Source: an uncultured Desulfobacterales bacterium
Lineage (GTDB): Bacteria; Desulfobacterota; Desulfobacteria; Desulfobacterales; JAFDCJ01
DNA length: 5,957 nt
Assembly: GCA_945787595.1 (NCBI GenBank)
Contig: CALZJV010000755.1
Coordinates: 1-5,957 of the forward strand
Direction of reading: 5' to 3'
Shown in pieces: positions 1 through 5,548 of this stretch. The notes under the pieces were generated by a model, which saw nothing but the letters and a program-made list of their open reading frames with translations, had not been told where the DNA came from and did not search any database. The position numbers and the translations under genes are program-made. Within the stretch, counting starts at the first letter, position 1. Each line of letters starts with the position of its first letter.

Positions 1-966
1 GCTGCAAAGCTGAAAATTGGTATGGTTTTTGATGTGGGCGGAAAGGGAGATCAATCCTTCAATGATTCGGCCTATCGCGGCTTGCAGTGGGCGTCAAAGT
101 TCGATATTTCGCACGTTGAGATCGAACCAGGTGCGGATGCCGACCGGGAAACCGGTGTAAGGATGCTTGCCAACCAGGGATTCGATCTCGTATTTGGCGT
201 CGGGTTTCTCTTTACCGATGCGATCAGCGCCGTTGCCGGTGATTTCCCGAAAACGAAGTTCGCAATCATAGACGGGTTCATTCCGGATAAACCCAATGTG
301 TCTTCGTTGTTGTTCACCGAGCATGAAGGGTCCTTCCTGGTGGGGGTTATTGCCGGGATGAAGGCTAAAGCCGACGGCAAGGATACGGTCGGCTTTATCG
401 GCGGCATGGATGTGCCGCTGATCCATAAATTTGAGGCCGGTTATAAGGCCGGCGTGCAATATGCCTTCCCGGGATGCAAACTGTTCAGTGATTATGCCGG
501 TACGACCCCTTCGGCGTTTGTCGATCCGGTTAAAGGCAAGGAATTGGCACTGGCCCAAATTGATCGGGGCGCATATGTAATCTACCATGCGTCCGGATTG
601 ACAGGCGCCGGAGTGTACGAGGCCGCTAAAGAGCGTAAAGTATATGTCATTGGGGTCGATTCCAATCAAAACCATCTTGGCCATGTCAAAGAGACGGGCA
701 AAAATTACGGCCTTACCAGCATGTTGAAACAGGTTGATGTGGCCGTGTATCTGACCGTCAAGGACCTTAGCGAAGGAAAATTTAACGCGGGTGTCAGGGT
801 ATTCGGACTGGGAGACACGGTTCAAATCGAGGGTCAGACCTATCACGGTGTCTATTACGCCCTGGATAAATACAACAAAGATCTGGTTTCATCGGAGGTG
901 ATCGACACCGTCACCGAAGCCGAGAAAAGAATTCTGTCCGGCGATATCAAGGTTCCAGAGAAATAG
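1..966 (+). CDS. BMP family (PnrA-like) ABC transporter substrate-binding protein, 5' partial
   Basis: Extracytoplasmic binding protein of a BMP-class ABC importer; it captures the ligand and delivers it to the permeases encoded downstream. The frame is open from base 1, so the internal ATG at 22 is not the start; the true start, signal peptide and probable lipobox lie upstream of the window. The 321 visible residues cover essentially the whole mature domain. It opens with the family's first beta strand KIGMVFDVGGKGDQSFN (5-21), whose SFN is a hallmark. EGSFLVG (109-115), GFIGGMDVPLIHKFEAGY (131-148), the ASGLTGAGVYEA segment (197-208) and VIGVDSNQN (216-224), with the conserved ligand-proximal Asp, follow in family order. 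The end, LSGDIKVP, is also typical. Characterised relatives (T. pallidum PnrA, Bacillus NupN, Lactococcus BmpA) bind nucleosides, so purine or related nucleosides are inferred; autoinducer-like ligands cannot be excluded. It is the first visible gene of the operon, followed by a stem-loop and repeats before the ATPase. Confidence 0.93.
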   Translation, partial: AAKLKIGMVFDVGGKGDQSFNDSAYRGLQWASKFDISHVEIEPGADADRETGVRMLANQGFDLVFGVGFLFTDAISAVAGDFPKTKFAIIDGFIPDKPNVSSLLFTEHEGSFLVGVIAGMKAKADGKDTVGFIGGMDVPLIHKFEAGYKAGVQYAFPGCKLFSDYAGTTPSAFVDPVKGKELALAQIDRGAYVIYHASGLTGAGVYEAAKERKVYVIGVDSNQNHLGHVKETGKNYGLTSMLKQVDVAVYLTVKDLSEGKFNAGVRVFGLGDTVQIEGQTYHGVYYALDKYNKDLVSSEVIDTVTEAEKRILSGDIKVPEK

Positions 967-992
967 GGCTTAGGTTTAAAGGTGCAGGGGTT

Positions 993-1027
993 TCCACCGT
1001 CGTCCTAAAGAGCAGGACTATGGCGGA
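993..1027 (+). promoter_or_regulatory. Intercistronic stem-loop 26 bases after the binding-protein stop
   Basis: Bases 993-1006 pair with 1014-1027 around a 7-base loop (1007-1013). There are eleven Watson-Crick pairs, one G-T wobble (999/1021) and two mismatches (996/1024, 1001/1019); the inner stem is GTCCT/AGGAC. No T-run follows, so it does not look like a classical intrinsic terminator. In ABC operons a hairpin after the binding-protein gene often blocks 3' exonucleases and allows more binding protein than membrane components. That role is inferred here from position only. Confidence 0.5.
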
Positions 1028-1032
1028 CAGGC

Positions 1033-1117
1033 AGGGCTCAGGGACTCAGAGGTTCAGGGTTAGAGGGTTCAGAGTTCAGGGTTTAGGGGTTCAGAGGTTC
1101 AGGATTCAAGATTTAGG
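1033..1117 (+). repeat. Purine-rich degenerate 7-9 bp tandem repeat, unit about AGRGGTTC
   Basis: About eleven head-to-tail units of 6 to 9 bases can be read, for example AGGGCTC (1033-1039), AGAGGTTC (1048-1055), AGAGTTC (1071-1077), AGGGGTTC (1085-1092), AGAGGTTC (1093-1100) and AGGATTC (1101-1107). Unit length drifts, unlike the strictly phased tract that follows. An 8-base inverted pair, CACCGTCG (995-1002) and CGACGGTG (1126-1133), brackets the tract, although a match of that length could be chance. No reading frame here is credible. Confidence 0.8.
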
Positions 1118-1149
1118 ATAATTATCGACGGTGAATCAGGACGTTTAAA

Positions 1150-1310
1150 ATCTGTTATCTGTTATCTGTTATCTTTTATCTGTCATCTGACCTCTGTTTT
1201 CTGACATCTGTCCTCTGTCCTCTGTTTTCTGACCTCTGTCATCTGTCCTCTGTCATCTGTCCTCTGTTTTCTGACATCTGTCCTCTGTTATCTGTCTTCT
1301 GCAATTTGTC
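1150..1310 (+). repeat. Perfectly phased heptanucleotide tandem array, 23 units, consensus HTCTGWY
   Basis: Starting at 1150, 23 consecutive 7-base units fit without a single insertion or deletion, for example ATCTGTT x3 (1150-1170), ATCTGTC, CTCTGTC and TTCTGAC. Only certain positions vary: unit base 1 (A/C/T), base 6 (T/A) and base 7 (T/C), with a few outliers such as ATCTTTT (1171-1177), TTCTGCA (1297-1303) and ATTTGTC (1304-1310). Longer blocks recur: the dimer CTCTGTT-TTCTGAC occurs at 1192, 1220 and 1262, and the 27 bases at 1192-1218 are repeated exactly at 1262-1288. The array ends 11 bases before the ATPase ribosome binding site. Heptamer arrays of a different sequence (STRR) are known in cyanobacteria; function is unknown. 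Confidence 0.95.
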
Positions 1311-1321
1311 AACCTTCAGGT

Positions 1322-1327
1322 GAGGAG
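1322..1327 (+). promoter_or_regulatory. Ribosome binding site GAGGAG for the ATPase
   Basis: GAGGAG lies 8 bases before a GTG codon at 1336 and fixes that codon as the start. The nearer GTG at 1331 is out of frame. The protein beginning at 1336 ([16 protein letters not shown]) matches the usual start of this ATPase family, so the GTG choice is well supported. Confidence 0.8.
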
Positions 1328-1335
1328 TCGGTGCC

Positions 1336-2817
1336 GTGGCGGAATACGCCGTTGACATGCGTCACATTACCAAAAAATTCCCCCTGGTTTTGGCCAATGA
1401 TGATGTGAACTTCACCGTGCAACTAGGGGAAATACATGCCCTGGTCGGCGAAAACGGTGCCGGCAAATCCACTCTCGTAAACATCCTATACGGTCTTTTG
1501 CGACCGGACAGGGGTACCATCCTAATTAACGGTCAGGACGTGCAACTATCCGATCCCGGTGATGCTATCAGGCTGGGCATCGGCATGGTGCACCAGCATT
1601 TCATGCTGATTCCGCCGTTCACCGTGGCGGAAAACGTGATCCTGGGCCAGGAGCCTTCCATCGGCGGGTTTGTCGACAATTCCCGGGCCAATGAGATCGT
1701 GCGTGAGCTTTCAGAGCAGTACGGGTTGAAAGTGGATCCTAGGGCCAAAGTAGAATCGCTTAGTGTCGGCATCGAACAACGCATCGAAATTATCAAGGTT
1801 CTCTATCGCGGCGCGGAAATTCTTATTCTGGATGAGCCCACAGCCGTTTTAACTCCGCAGGAAGCCGACGAGCTGTTCGAAATCATGCGTTCGCTAAGAG
1901 CTCAGGGCAAGACGATTATTTTTATTACCCATAAACTGCAGGAGGTGATGGCAATCTCCGATGCGGTGACCGTCATGCGGCGCGGCAAAGTCGTCGGAAC
2001 CGTCCCCATCAAGGATACTAGTAGACAGGAAATTGCGACGATGATGGTGGGCCGACAGGTGCTTTTCCGGGTGCAGCGCACCCAGGCCGATCCCGGCGAG
2101 ATTGTTCTGAGAGTCAAAGATCTAAACGCTCTGAACAACAAAGATCTGCCGGCTCTGTGCGACCTATCGTTTGCTGTTCGTGGCGGCGAAGTTCTGGGCA
2201 TTGCCGGAGTCGAGGGCAATGGGCAATCCGAGTTGGTTGAGGTGTTGACCGGTCTGCGCCGGGTGCAAAGCGGTCAGGTGGCGTTGAACGGCCAGGCAAT
2301 CACAAATTTTACGCCGCGCATGATCAGAGAGATGGGCACCTGCCATATACCGGAAGATCGCCATCGACGGGGATTGGTGCTGGATTTTTCGGTTGCCCAG
2401 AATATGGTACTGGGAATTCACTACCGCTCCCCGTATGTGCGAAACCTGCTATTGGATGTGATCAACTTCGCCCCTATCAAAGAAAAAGCACAACGTTTGC
2501 TTCAGGAATTTGACATTCGTCCACCAGATCAGGAAAATCCGGCAGGTAATTTATCGGGCGGCAATCAGCAGAAGGTTATTGTGGCCCGGGAGTTTGACCA
2601 GAATCCCAAACTTCTGATCGCCGCCCAGCCAACCCGGGGCATCGATGTCGGCTCCATTGAATTCATCCATCAAAGACTGCTGCAGGCGCGTGATGAGGGT
2701 AAGGCCGTTTTATTGGTCTCGGCGGATCTTGAGGAAATCCTTTCATTATCGGACCGCATCGCTGTCATGTATGAAGGACGTATCGGAATGATGATGACCG
2801 GAGGGGGAATCGGTTGA
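1336..2817 (+). CDS. BMP-type (nucleoside/simple sugar class) ABC transporter ATP-binding protein with two fused NBDs
   Basis: Cytoplasmic ATPase that powers the importer. It has 493 residues and starts at GTG. Domain 1 has an intact Walker [10 protein letters not shown] (38-46), Q-loop Gln87 in [16 protein letters not shown], signature LSVGIEQ (142-148), Walker B ILILDEP (162-168) and switch His199. Domain 2 has a degenerate Walker [10 protein letters not shown] (291-299, Lys replaced by Gln), but a good signature LSGGNQQ (406-412) and the family's [10 protein letters not shown] (426-435) in place of an acidic Walker B. One catalytic plus one degenerate site is normal for NupO/MglA/RbsA-like proteins. 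The C-terminus is odd: after [12 protein letters not shown] the usual dozen or so residues before the terminal MMTGG motif are missing, giving [14 protein letters not shown]. The stop codon lies inside the first unit of a GGTTGATT-type repeat. All catalytic motifs are intact, so the protein is probably functional. Confidence 0.95.
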   Translation: MAEYAVDMRHITKKFPLVLANDDVNFTVQLGEIHALVGENGAGKSTLVNILYGLLRPDRGTILINGQDVQLSDPGDAIRLGIGMVHQHFMLIPPFTVAENVILGQEPSIGGFVDNSRANEIVRELSEQYGLKVDPRAKVESLSVGIEQRIEIIKVLYRGAEILILDEPTAVLTPQEADELFEIMRSLRAQGKTIIFITHKLQEVMAISDAVTVMRRGKVVGTVPIKDTSRQEIATMMVGRQVLFRVQRTQADPGEIVLRVKDLNALNNKDLPALCDLSFAVRGGEVLGIAGVEGNGQSELVEVLTGLRRVQSGQVALNGQAITNFTPRMIREMGTCHIPEDRHRRGLVLDFSVAQNMVLGIHYRSPYVRNLLLDVINFAPIKEKAQRLLQEFDIRPPDQENPAGNLSGGNQQKVIVAREFDQNPKLLIAAQPTRGIDVGSIEFIHQRLLQARDEGKAVLLVSADLEEILSLSDRIAVMYEGRIGMMMTGGGIG

Positions 2818-2860
2818 GTGGTTGATTCGTTGATTGAGTTGCCCGGTTGATTGGTTCAAT
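2812..2860 (+). repeat. Degenerate GGTTGATT-type tandem repeat overlapping the ATPase stop codon
   Basis: Units GGTTGAG (2812-2818), TGGTTGATT (2819-2827), CGTTGATT (2828-2835), GAGTTGCC (2836-2843), CGGTTGATT (2844-2852) and GGTTCAAT (2853-2860) follow one another. The last Gly codon and TGA stop of the ATPase lie in the first unit. The family differs in sequence from the heptamer array upstream of the ATPase but has the same scale of 7-9 bases. Confidence 0.65.
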
Positions 2861-2889
2861 GGGGGATTACTTATGCGGCAATAATTATT

Positions 2890-2919
2890 TGGACATTTTT
2901 AGTTGAGATACAATATCTT
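2890..2919 (+). promoter_or_regulatory. Weak sigma70-like promoter candidate upstream of the permease genes
   Basis: TGGACA (2890-2895, one change from TTGACA) is separated by 18 bases from TATCTT (2914-2919, two changes from TATAAT) in an AT-rich stretch. If active it would let the permeases be transcribed independently of the ATPase across the long gap. Such matches are common by chance in AT-rich DNA, so this is only a candidate. Confidence 0.15.
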
Positions 2920-2920
2920 A

Positions 2921-2951
2921 TTCACCGCAGAGTCGCAAAGTGCGCAGAGAA
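2921..2951 (+). repeat. CGCAGAG-type repeat element, left copy
   Basis: Starts TTCACCGCAGAG, continues TCGCAAAGTG and ends CGCAGAGAA, itself a degenerate 8-9 bp tandem. It resembles the CACCGCAGAG/CGCAGAG intergenic repeat seen in many environmental bacterial genomes (general knowledge). It is the inverted partner of 3251-3292, and both begin, each on its own strand, with the same eight bases TTCACCGC. Confidence 0.7.
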
Positions 2952-2959
2952 TATTCATT

Positions 2960-3094
2960 TTATGTTTGCCGGAGGCCGACCCTTAACTCGTAAGATTCGA
3001 TCCTTCATCCCGACTTGGCGGGGGAGGGGCCCGAATACGCAAGATGACCGATACCATTGAGTATTTCGAGTCGGTCGGCCTGCGGCAAACATAA
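2960..3094 (+). repeat. 135-bp element with near-perfect 22-bp terminal inverted repeats
   Basis: Left arm 2960-2981 and right arm 3073-3094 are reverse complements at 21 of 22 positions; the single mismatch is at 2972/3082. The outer ends read TTATGTTTGCC and GGCAAACATAA. The 91-base interior (2982-3072) has no coding potential; ACTCG just inside the left arm (2986-2990) is matched inversely by CGAGT (3068-3072), so the symmetry continues weakly inwards. It could be a small MITE-like element or the base of a large RNA hairpin. No clear target-site duplication is visible. Confidence 0.75.
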
Positions 3095-3180
3095 AGGGCA
3101 ATCCGGATTAAATACGAGCACTTATATATGTGTGACGAAGTTAATATCGCACGCAAAACTATTGCCCGAAGGGCGTGTGT

Positions 3181-3244
3181 TTTTAACTTTCTGCCCTTGC
3201 TGACATGCCGTTTCTTTTTAGTGGGACTCAGCAGAAAGTTAAAA
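3181..3244 (+). repeat. Perfect 14-bp inverted repeat with 36-base loop
   Basis: TTTTAACTTTCTGC (3181-3194) is exactly complementary to GCAGAAAGTTAAAA (3231-3244). An alternative pairing of TGCTGA (3199-3204) with TCAGCA (3228-3233) overlaps the right arm, so two structures could compete. It lies about 95 bases upstream of the first permease start and inside the CGCAGAG-bounded block. Confidence 0.7.
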
Positions 3245-3250
3245 GAAAAA

Positions 3251-3292
3251 TTCCTCTGCGATCTCTGCGTCTCGAGCGCAGCGGGCGGTGAA
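3251..3292 (-). repeat. CGCAGAG-type repeat element, right (inverted) copy
   Basis: On the - strand it begins TTCACCGC, has an extra GC-rich insert (CCGCTGCGCTCGAG) and then ACGCAGAGATCGCAGAGGAA. Apart from that insert it matches the left copy at 2921-2951 in the opposite orientation. Its outer end GCGGTGAA (3285-3292) is the perfect complement of TTCACCGC at 2921-2928. Confidence 0.7.
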
Positions 3293-3327
3293 GATAAAAC
3301 TGGAATATGGTTTCTTAAATCTGAATT

Positions 3328-3332
3328 AGGAG
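3328..3332 (+). promoter_or_regulatory. Ribosome binding site AGGAG for the first permease
   Basis: AGGAG is 7 bases before a TTG codon at 3340. No in-frame ATG or GTG is better placed, and the protein from TTG (MKVGRLFRYQ) gives a cytoplasmic start before the first membrane helix, so TTG is taken as the start. Confidence 0.75.
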
Positions 3333-3339
3333 CACCGAG

Positions 3340-4641
3340 TTGAAAGTCGGTCGACTTTTCCGCTACCAAACCCTATTGGGGATTCTTTCACCGATTGTGG
3401 CCGTGATGCTGGCATTTGTGGTCGGCGGGATCATTATCCTGGTGTTCATCAAAAGCTTTTCTTTTACACCGGCGGACTTTGTGGAACTACAGGCAAAAGG
3501 CGTCCCCGCCGGCGTGCTCGAAAGTTTGCAGGCCCTTAAAGGCAAGGAATATCCCAACAAATCGGCCTTTGAAGAGGAAGTTAAATCAGCAATCGGTGAG
3601 CAGAGTTACCAGCTATATGGTGGGCTGATTGCCGGACAAACTCAGATCCGGGAAAATCCTCTGCAGGTCTATAACGTGATATTTACAGCTGCGCTTAGCA
3701 ATCGAGACGGATGGGGGAATGTCATGTATCGCGCTACACCGTTGATATTTACGGGTTTGGCGGTGGCACTGGCGTTTCAGTGCGGTCTGTTTAACATTGG
3801 CGGGGAAGGCCAGATGGTGATGGGCGGCTTCGCGATTACCTGGATTGGATTTACCTTCATAAAGTTTCCTGCCTTTCTGCTGATTCCTTTTTGCATTGTA
3901 GGAGGCGCGGTTGCTGGGGCCATGTGGGCGGCGATTCCCGGCTATTTGAAAGCCAGGCGGGGTGTGCATGAAGTGGTCACCACCATCATGTTGAACTGGA
4001 TCGCGGTGGCTTTTACCCAGTATCTTACTATGGCCTTCAAGCCCAAAGAGTCCTGGATTCCGCATACCCATAAGATCGCTGAGAGCGCCCAACTATCAAG
4101 AATGGCCGAATACCTGAATGCTTTCGGCATTGATTTTCCGAAAAGCAATTTGCTGAACACCGCCGTGTTCCTGGCCATATGCGCGGTAATTTTTGTGGCT
4201 TTTCTTTTAAAGCGCACCAAGCTCGGATATGAAATTCGATCGGTGGGCTTTAATCCGACGGCCGCCGAATGCGCCGGGATCAGCGTCGGTAAGAATACAG
4301 TTCTGGCGATGGCCATCAGCGGTGCCATCGCCGGCCTGGCCGGGGTGAATCAGGTGATGGGGTACAAACATCGGTTTCGCTACGGCATCTTTGAAGGTTT
4401 GGGATTTGACGGAATCGGCGTGGCCTTTATCGGGCGCAACAGCCCGTTCGGCGTGGTTCTGGCGGCGCTGTTGTTCGGCATCCTGGATCATGGCGGATTG
4501 GCGATTGACGTCTCCACCAGAGTGCCCCGGGAAATTGTGCTGGTTTTGAAAGCGGCGATTTTAATCTTTGTTGTTGTCAGTGGGGAGGTTACCAAGCACT
4601 TGATCAAATACATCCAGAAACGGCAGGAGGTTAAGCCATGA
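3340..4641 (+). CDS. BMP-type ABC transporter permease, first subunit (NupP-like, BPD_transp_2 family)
   Basis: Inner-membrane channel subunit that pairs with the permease encoded next. It has 433 residues, starts at TTG, and has about nine hydrophobic segments (roughly 14-38, 132-150, 155-175, 177-200, 212-232, 271-290, 318-341, 356-388, 397-415). Family hallmarks are RATPLIFTGLAVALAF (131-146), GLFNIGGEGQ (149-158), HEVVTTIMLNW (210-220) and the cytoplasmic coupling segment AAECAGISVGKN (308-319) followed by AMAISGAIAGLAG. It is longer than usual because about 65 mostly polar residues (41-105, charged and Gln/Glu-rich) sit between helix 1 and the ENPLQVY segment, where relatives have a short loop; by topology this loop is probably periplasmic. 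The stop overlaps the next start in ATGA, indicating translational coupling. It is separated from the ATPase by an unusual 522-bp gap. No frameshift is seen and the gene appears intact. Confidence 0.94.
   Translation: MKVGRLFRYQTLLGILSPIVAVMLAFVVGGIIILVFIKSFSFTPADFVELQAKGVPAGVLESLQALKGKEYPNKSAFEEEVKSAIGEQSYQLYGGLIAGQTQIRENPLQVYNVIFTAALSNRDGWGNVMYRATPLIFTGLAVALAFQCGLFNIGGEGQMVMGGFAITWIGFTFIKFPAFLLIPFCIVGGAVAGAMWAAIPGYLKARRGVHEVVTTIMLNWIAVAFTQYLTMAFKPKESWIPHTHKIAESAQLSRMAEYLNAFGIDFPKSNLLNTAVFLAICAVIFVAFLLKRTKLGYEIRSVGFNPTAAECAGISVGKNTVLAMAISGAIAGLAGVNQVMGYKHRFRYGIFEGLGFDGIGVAFIGRNSPFGVVLAALLFGILDHGGLAIDVSTRVPREIVLVLKAAILIFVVVSGEVTKHLIKYIQKRQEVKP
4625..4630 (+). promoter_or_regulatory. Ribosome binding site AGGAGG for the second permease
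   Basis: A full-consensus AGGAGG lies inside the last codons of the first permease, 7 bases before the ATG at 4638. Together with the ATGA stop/start overlap it supports coupled, roughly equal translation of the two channel subunits. Confidence 0.85.
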
Positions 4642-5507
4642 TCGATACGATACTGGCCATCCTCGCATCCAGTATACGACTGGCAATTCCGTATACGCTG
4701 GCCGGGCTGGGCGGCACTTACTCAGAGCGCTCCGGGGTGGTGAACATCGGCCTGGAGGGCATGATGCTGACCGGTGCCTTCACGGCCGTTGCTGTTACCA
4801 ACGCCACCGGCAATCCGTGGGTGGGACTCCTGGGAGCAATTTTAGTCGGTATGCTGCTGGGACTGGTTCATGCCGTTGTCTGCGTTACCTTTAAAGCCGA
4901 TCAGATCGTCAGCGGCTTGGCGCTGATTGTCTTCGCGGCCGGGGTAACGGTGTTCTGTGCCTGGTTGCTTTACAATCGAACCCAGATTCAGGTCGAAGCC
5001 TATCTACGAGTCCCCGTCTTGCATACTATTCCTGTCTTCAAAGAACTCTTCAACCACATCCCGCCTTTAGTCTTTTTGACCGTCGCCATTGTTATTGCCT
5101 CCCATTTTATCATTTTCAAAACCGTTTTCGGTCTGCGCCTGCGCTCGGTGGGTGAGCATCCCCAAGCTTCCGACACGCTGGGAATCAGTGTGGTTAAGAT
5201 GCGCTATACGGGGGTAATTATCAGCGGAGCGCTGTCCGGGTTAGCCGGCGCCTATCTATCCCTGGAACACGCACACTATTTTGTCAAAGGCATCAGTGCC
5301 GGTCGGGGCTTCATCGGCCTGGCTTCCATGATCTTCGGCAAATGGACGCCCTTTGGCACCGCCGGTGCCGGAATGCTGTTCGGATTCGGCGAAGCCCTCA
5401 AGCCGTATCTGCCGAAGGTGGTGCCGTCGCAGTTTATCGATATGATCCCGTATGTACTCACCATCCTGGAATTGAAGATTGAAGATTGCAGATTGAATAT
5501 TTGTTGA
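4638..5507 (+). CDS. BMP-type ABC transporter permease, second subunit (NupQ-like), C-terminus replaced by repeat sequence
   Basis: Inner-membrane partner of the preceding permease. It has 289 residues and starts at the ATG of an ATGA overlap. Family marks are LAGLGGTYSERSGVVNIGLEG (near 21-41), GADQIVSG-like KADQIVSGLAL (86-96), the coupling segment RLRSVGEHPQASDTLGISV (167-185), ISGALSGLAGAYLS (195-208) and GLASMIFGKWTPFGTAGAG (227-245). Conservation runs through QFIDMIPYVLTIL (265-277) and then stops abruptly. The last residues, ELKIEDCRLNIC, are encoded by GATTGAA heptamers at 5470-5497 and the bases after them. Relatives continue here with the rest of the final helix and a tail of roughly 20 residues ending near a PPAA...PY motif. 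The final membrane helix is therefore cut short and ends in charged residues. The gene may still work, but reduced function or incipient decay is possible. Confidence 0.92.
   Translation: MIDTILAILASSIRLAIPYTLAGLGGTYSERSGVVNIGLEGMMLTGAFTAVAVTNATGNPWVGLLGAILVGMLLGLVHAVVCVTFKADQIVSGLALIVFAAGVTVFCAWLLYNRTQIQVEAYLRVPVLHTIPVFKELFNHIPPLVFLTVAIVIASHFIIFKTVFGLRLRSVGEHPQASDTLGISVVKMRYTGVIISGALSGLAGAYLSLEHAHYFVKGISAGRGFIGLASMIFGKWTPFGTAGAGMLFGFGEALKPYLPKVVPSQFIDMIPYVLTILELKIEDCRLNIC
5470..5497 (+). repeat. GATTGAA heptamer repeat forming the 3' end of the second permease gene
   Basis: Four in-phase units follow one another: AATTGAA (5470-5476), GATTGAA (5477-5483), GATTGCA (5484-5490) and GATTGAA (5491-5497). 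The permease frame reads through them as LKIEDCRLN and stops at TGA (5505-5507). This is a third heptamer sequence, distinct from the array at 1150-1310. Confidence 0.8.
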
Positions 5508-5548
5508 AGTCGCTTTGCTCCGTCCTTTTTAAATTGGGACACTCCGAT

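Larger units (their letters stand above)
2818..3339 (+). other. 522-bp non-coding gap between ATPase and first permease, filled with repeats
   Basis: In this transporter type these two genes normally abut or overlap. No convincing gene is present: the short open frames here have no recognisable family and consist of translated repeat. The gap holds, in order, the GGTTGATT units, an AT-rich stretch (about 2876-2920), and a block bounded by inverted CGCAGAG-type elements (2921-3292) that contains two nested inverted repeats. A small stem, GCACGC (3149-3154) with GCGTGT (3173-3178), enclosing half of GCCC-GAA-GGGC and followed by TTTTT (3180-3184), is only a weak terminator candidate. The permease ribosome binding site ends the gap. 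Confidence 0.8.

Noticed and set aside
94..846. Long open frame of 250 codons on the - strand
   Set aside because: It lies entirely antisense to the clearly conserved BMP-family gene and its translation shows no recognisable motif; it is a shadow frame.
1033..1310. CRISPR array or telomere-like repeat
   Set aside because: The repeats are head-to-tail 7-9 base units with no spacers and no cas genes nearby; they are simple tandem arrays.
2851..3060. 69-codon + strand frame after the ATPase
   Set aside because: It spans the GGTTGATT units, the CGCAGAG element and the left half of the inverted-repeat element; there is no ribosome binding site and no protein-like pattern.
3149..3184. Intrinsic terminator upstream of the first permease
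   Set aside because: The stems are short (4-6 pairs, one a G-T), the T-run is only five bases and partly inside another inverted repeat; evidence is too weak for a separate terminator feature.
3128..3343. 71-codon + strand frame just before the first permease
   Set aside because: It reads through the 14-bp inverted repeat and the right CGCAGAG element; the residues are repeat-derived and no ribosome binding site precedes it.
2983..3369. 128-codon - strand frame across the intergenic block
   Set aside because: Its sequence is a translation of the nested repeats and it runs into the start of the first permease; no family features are visible.
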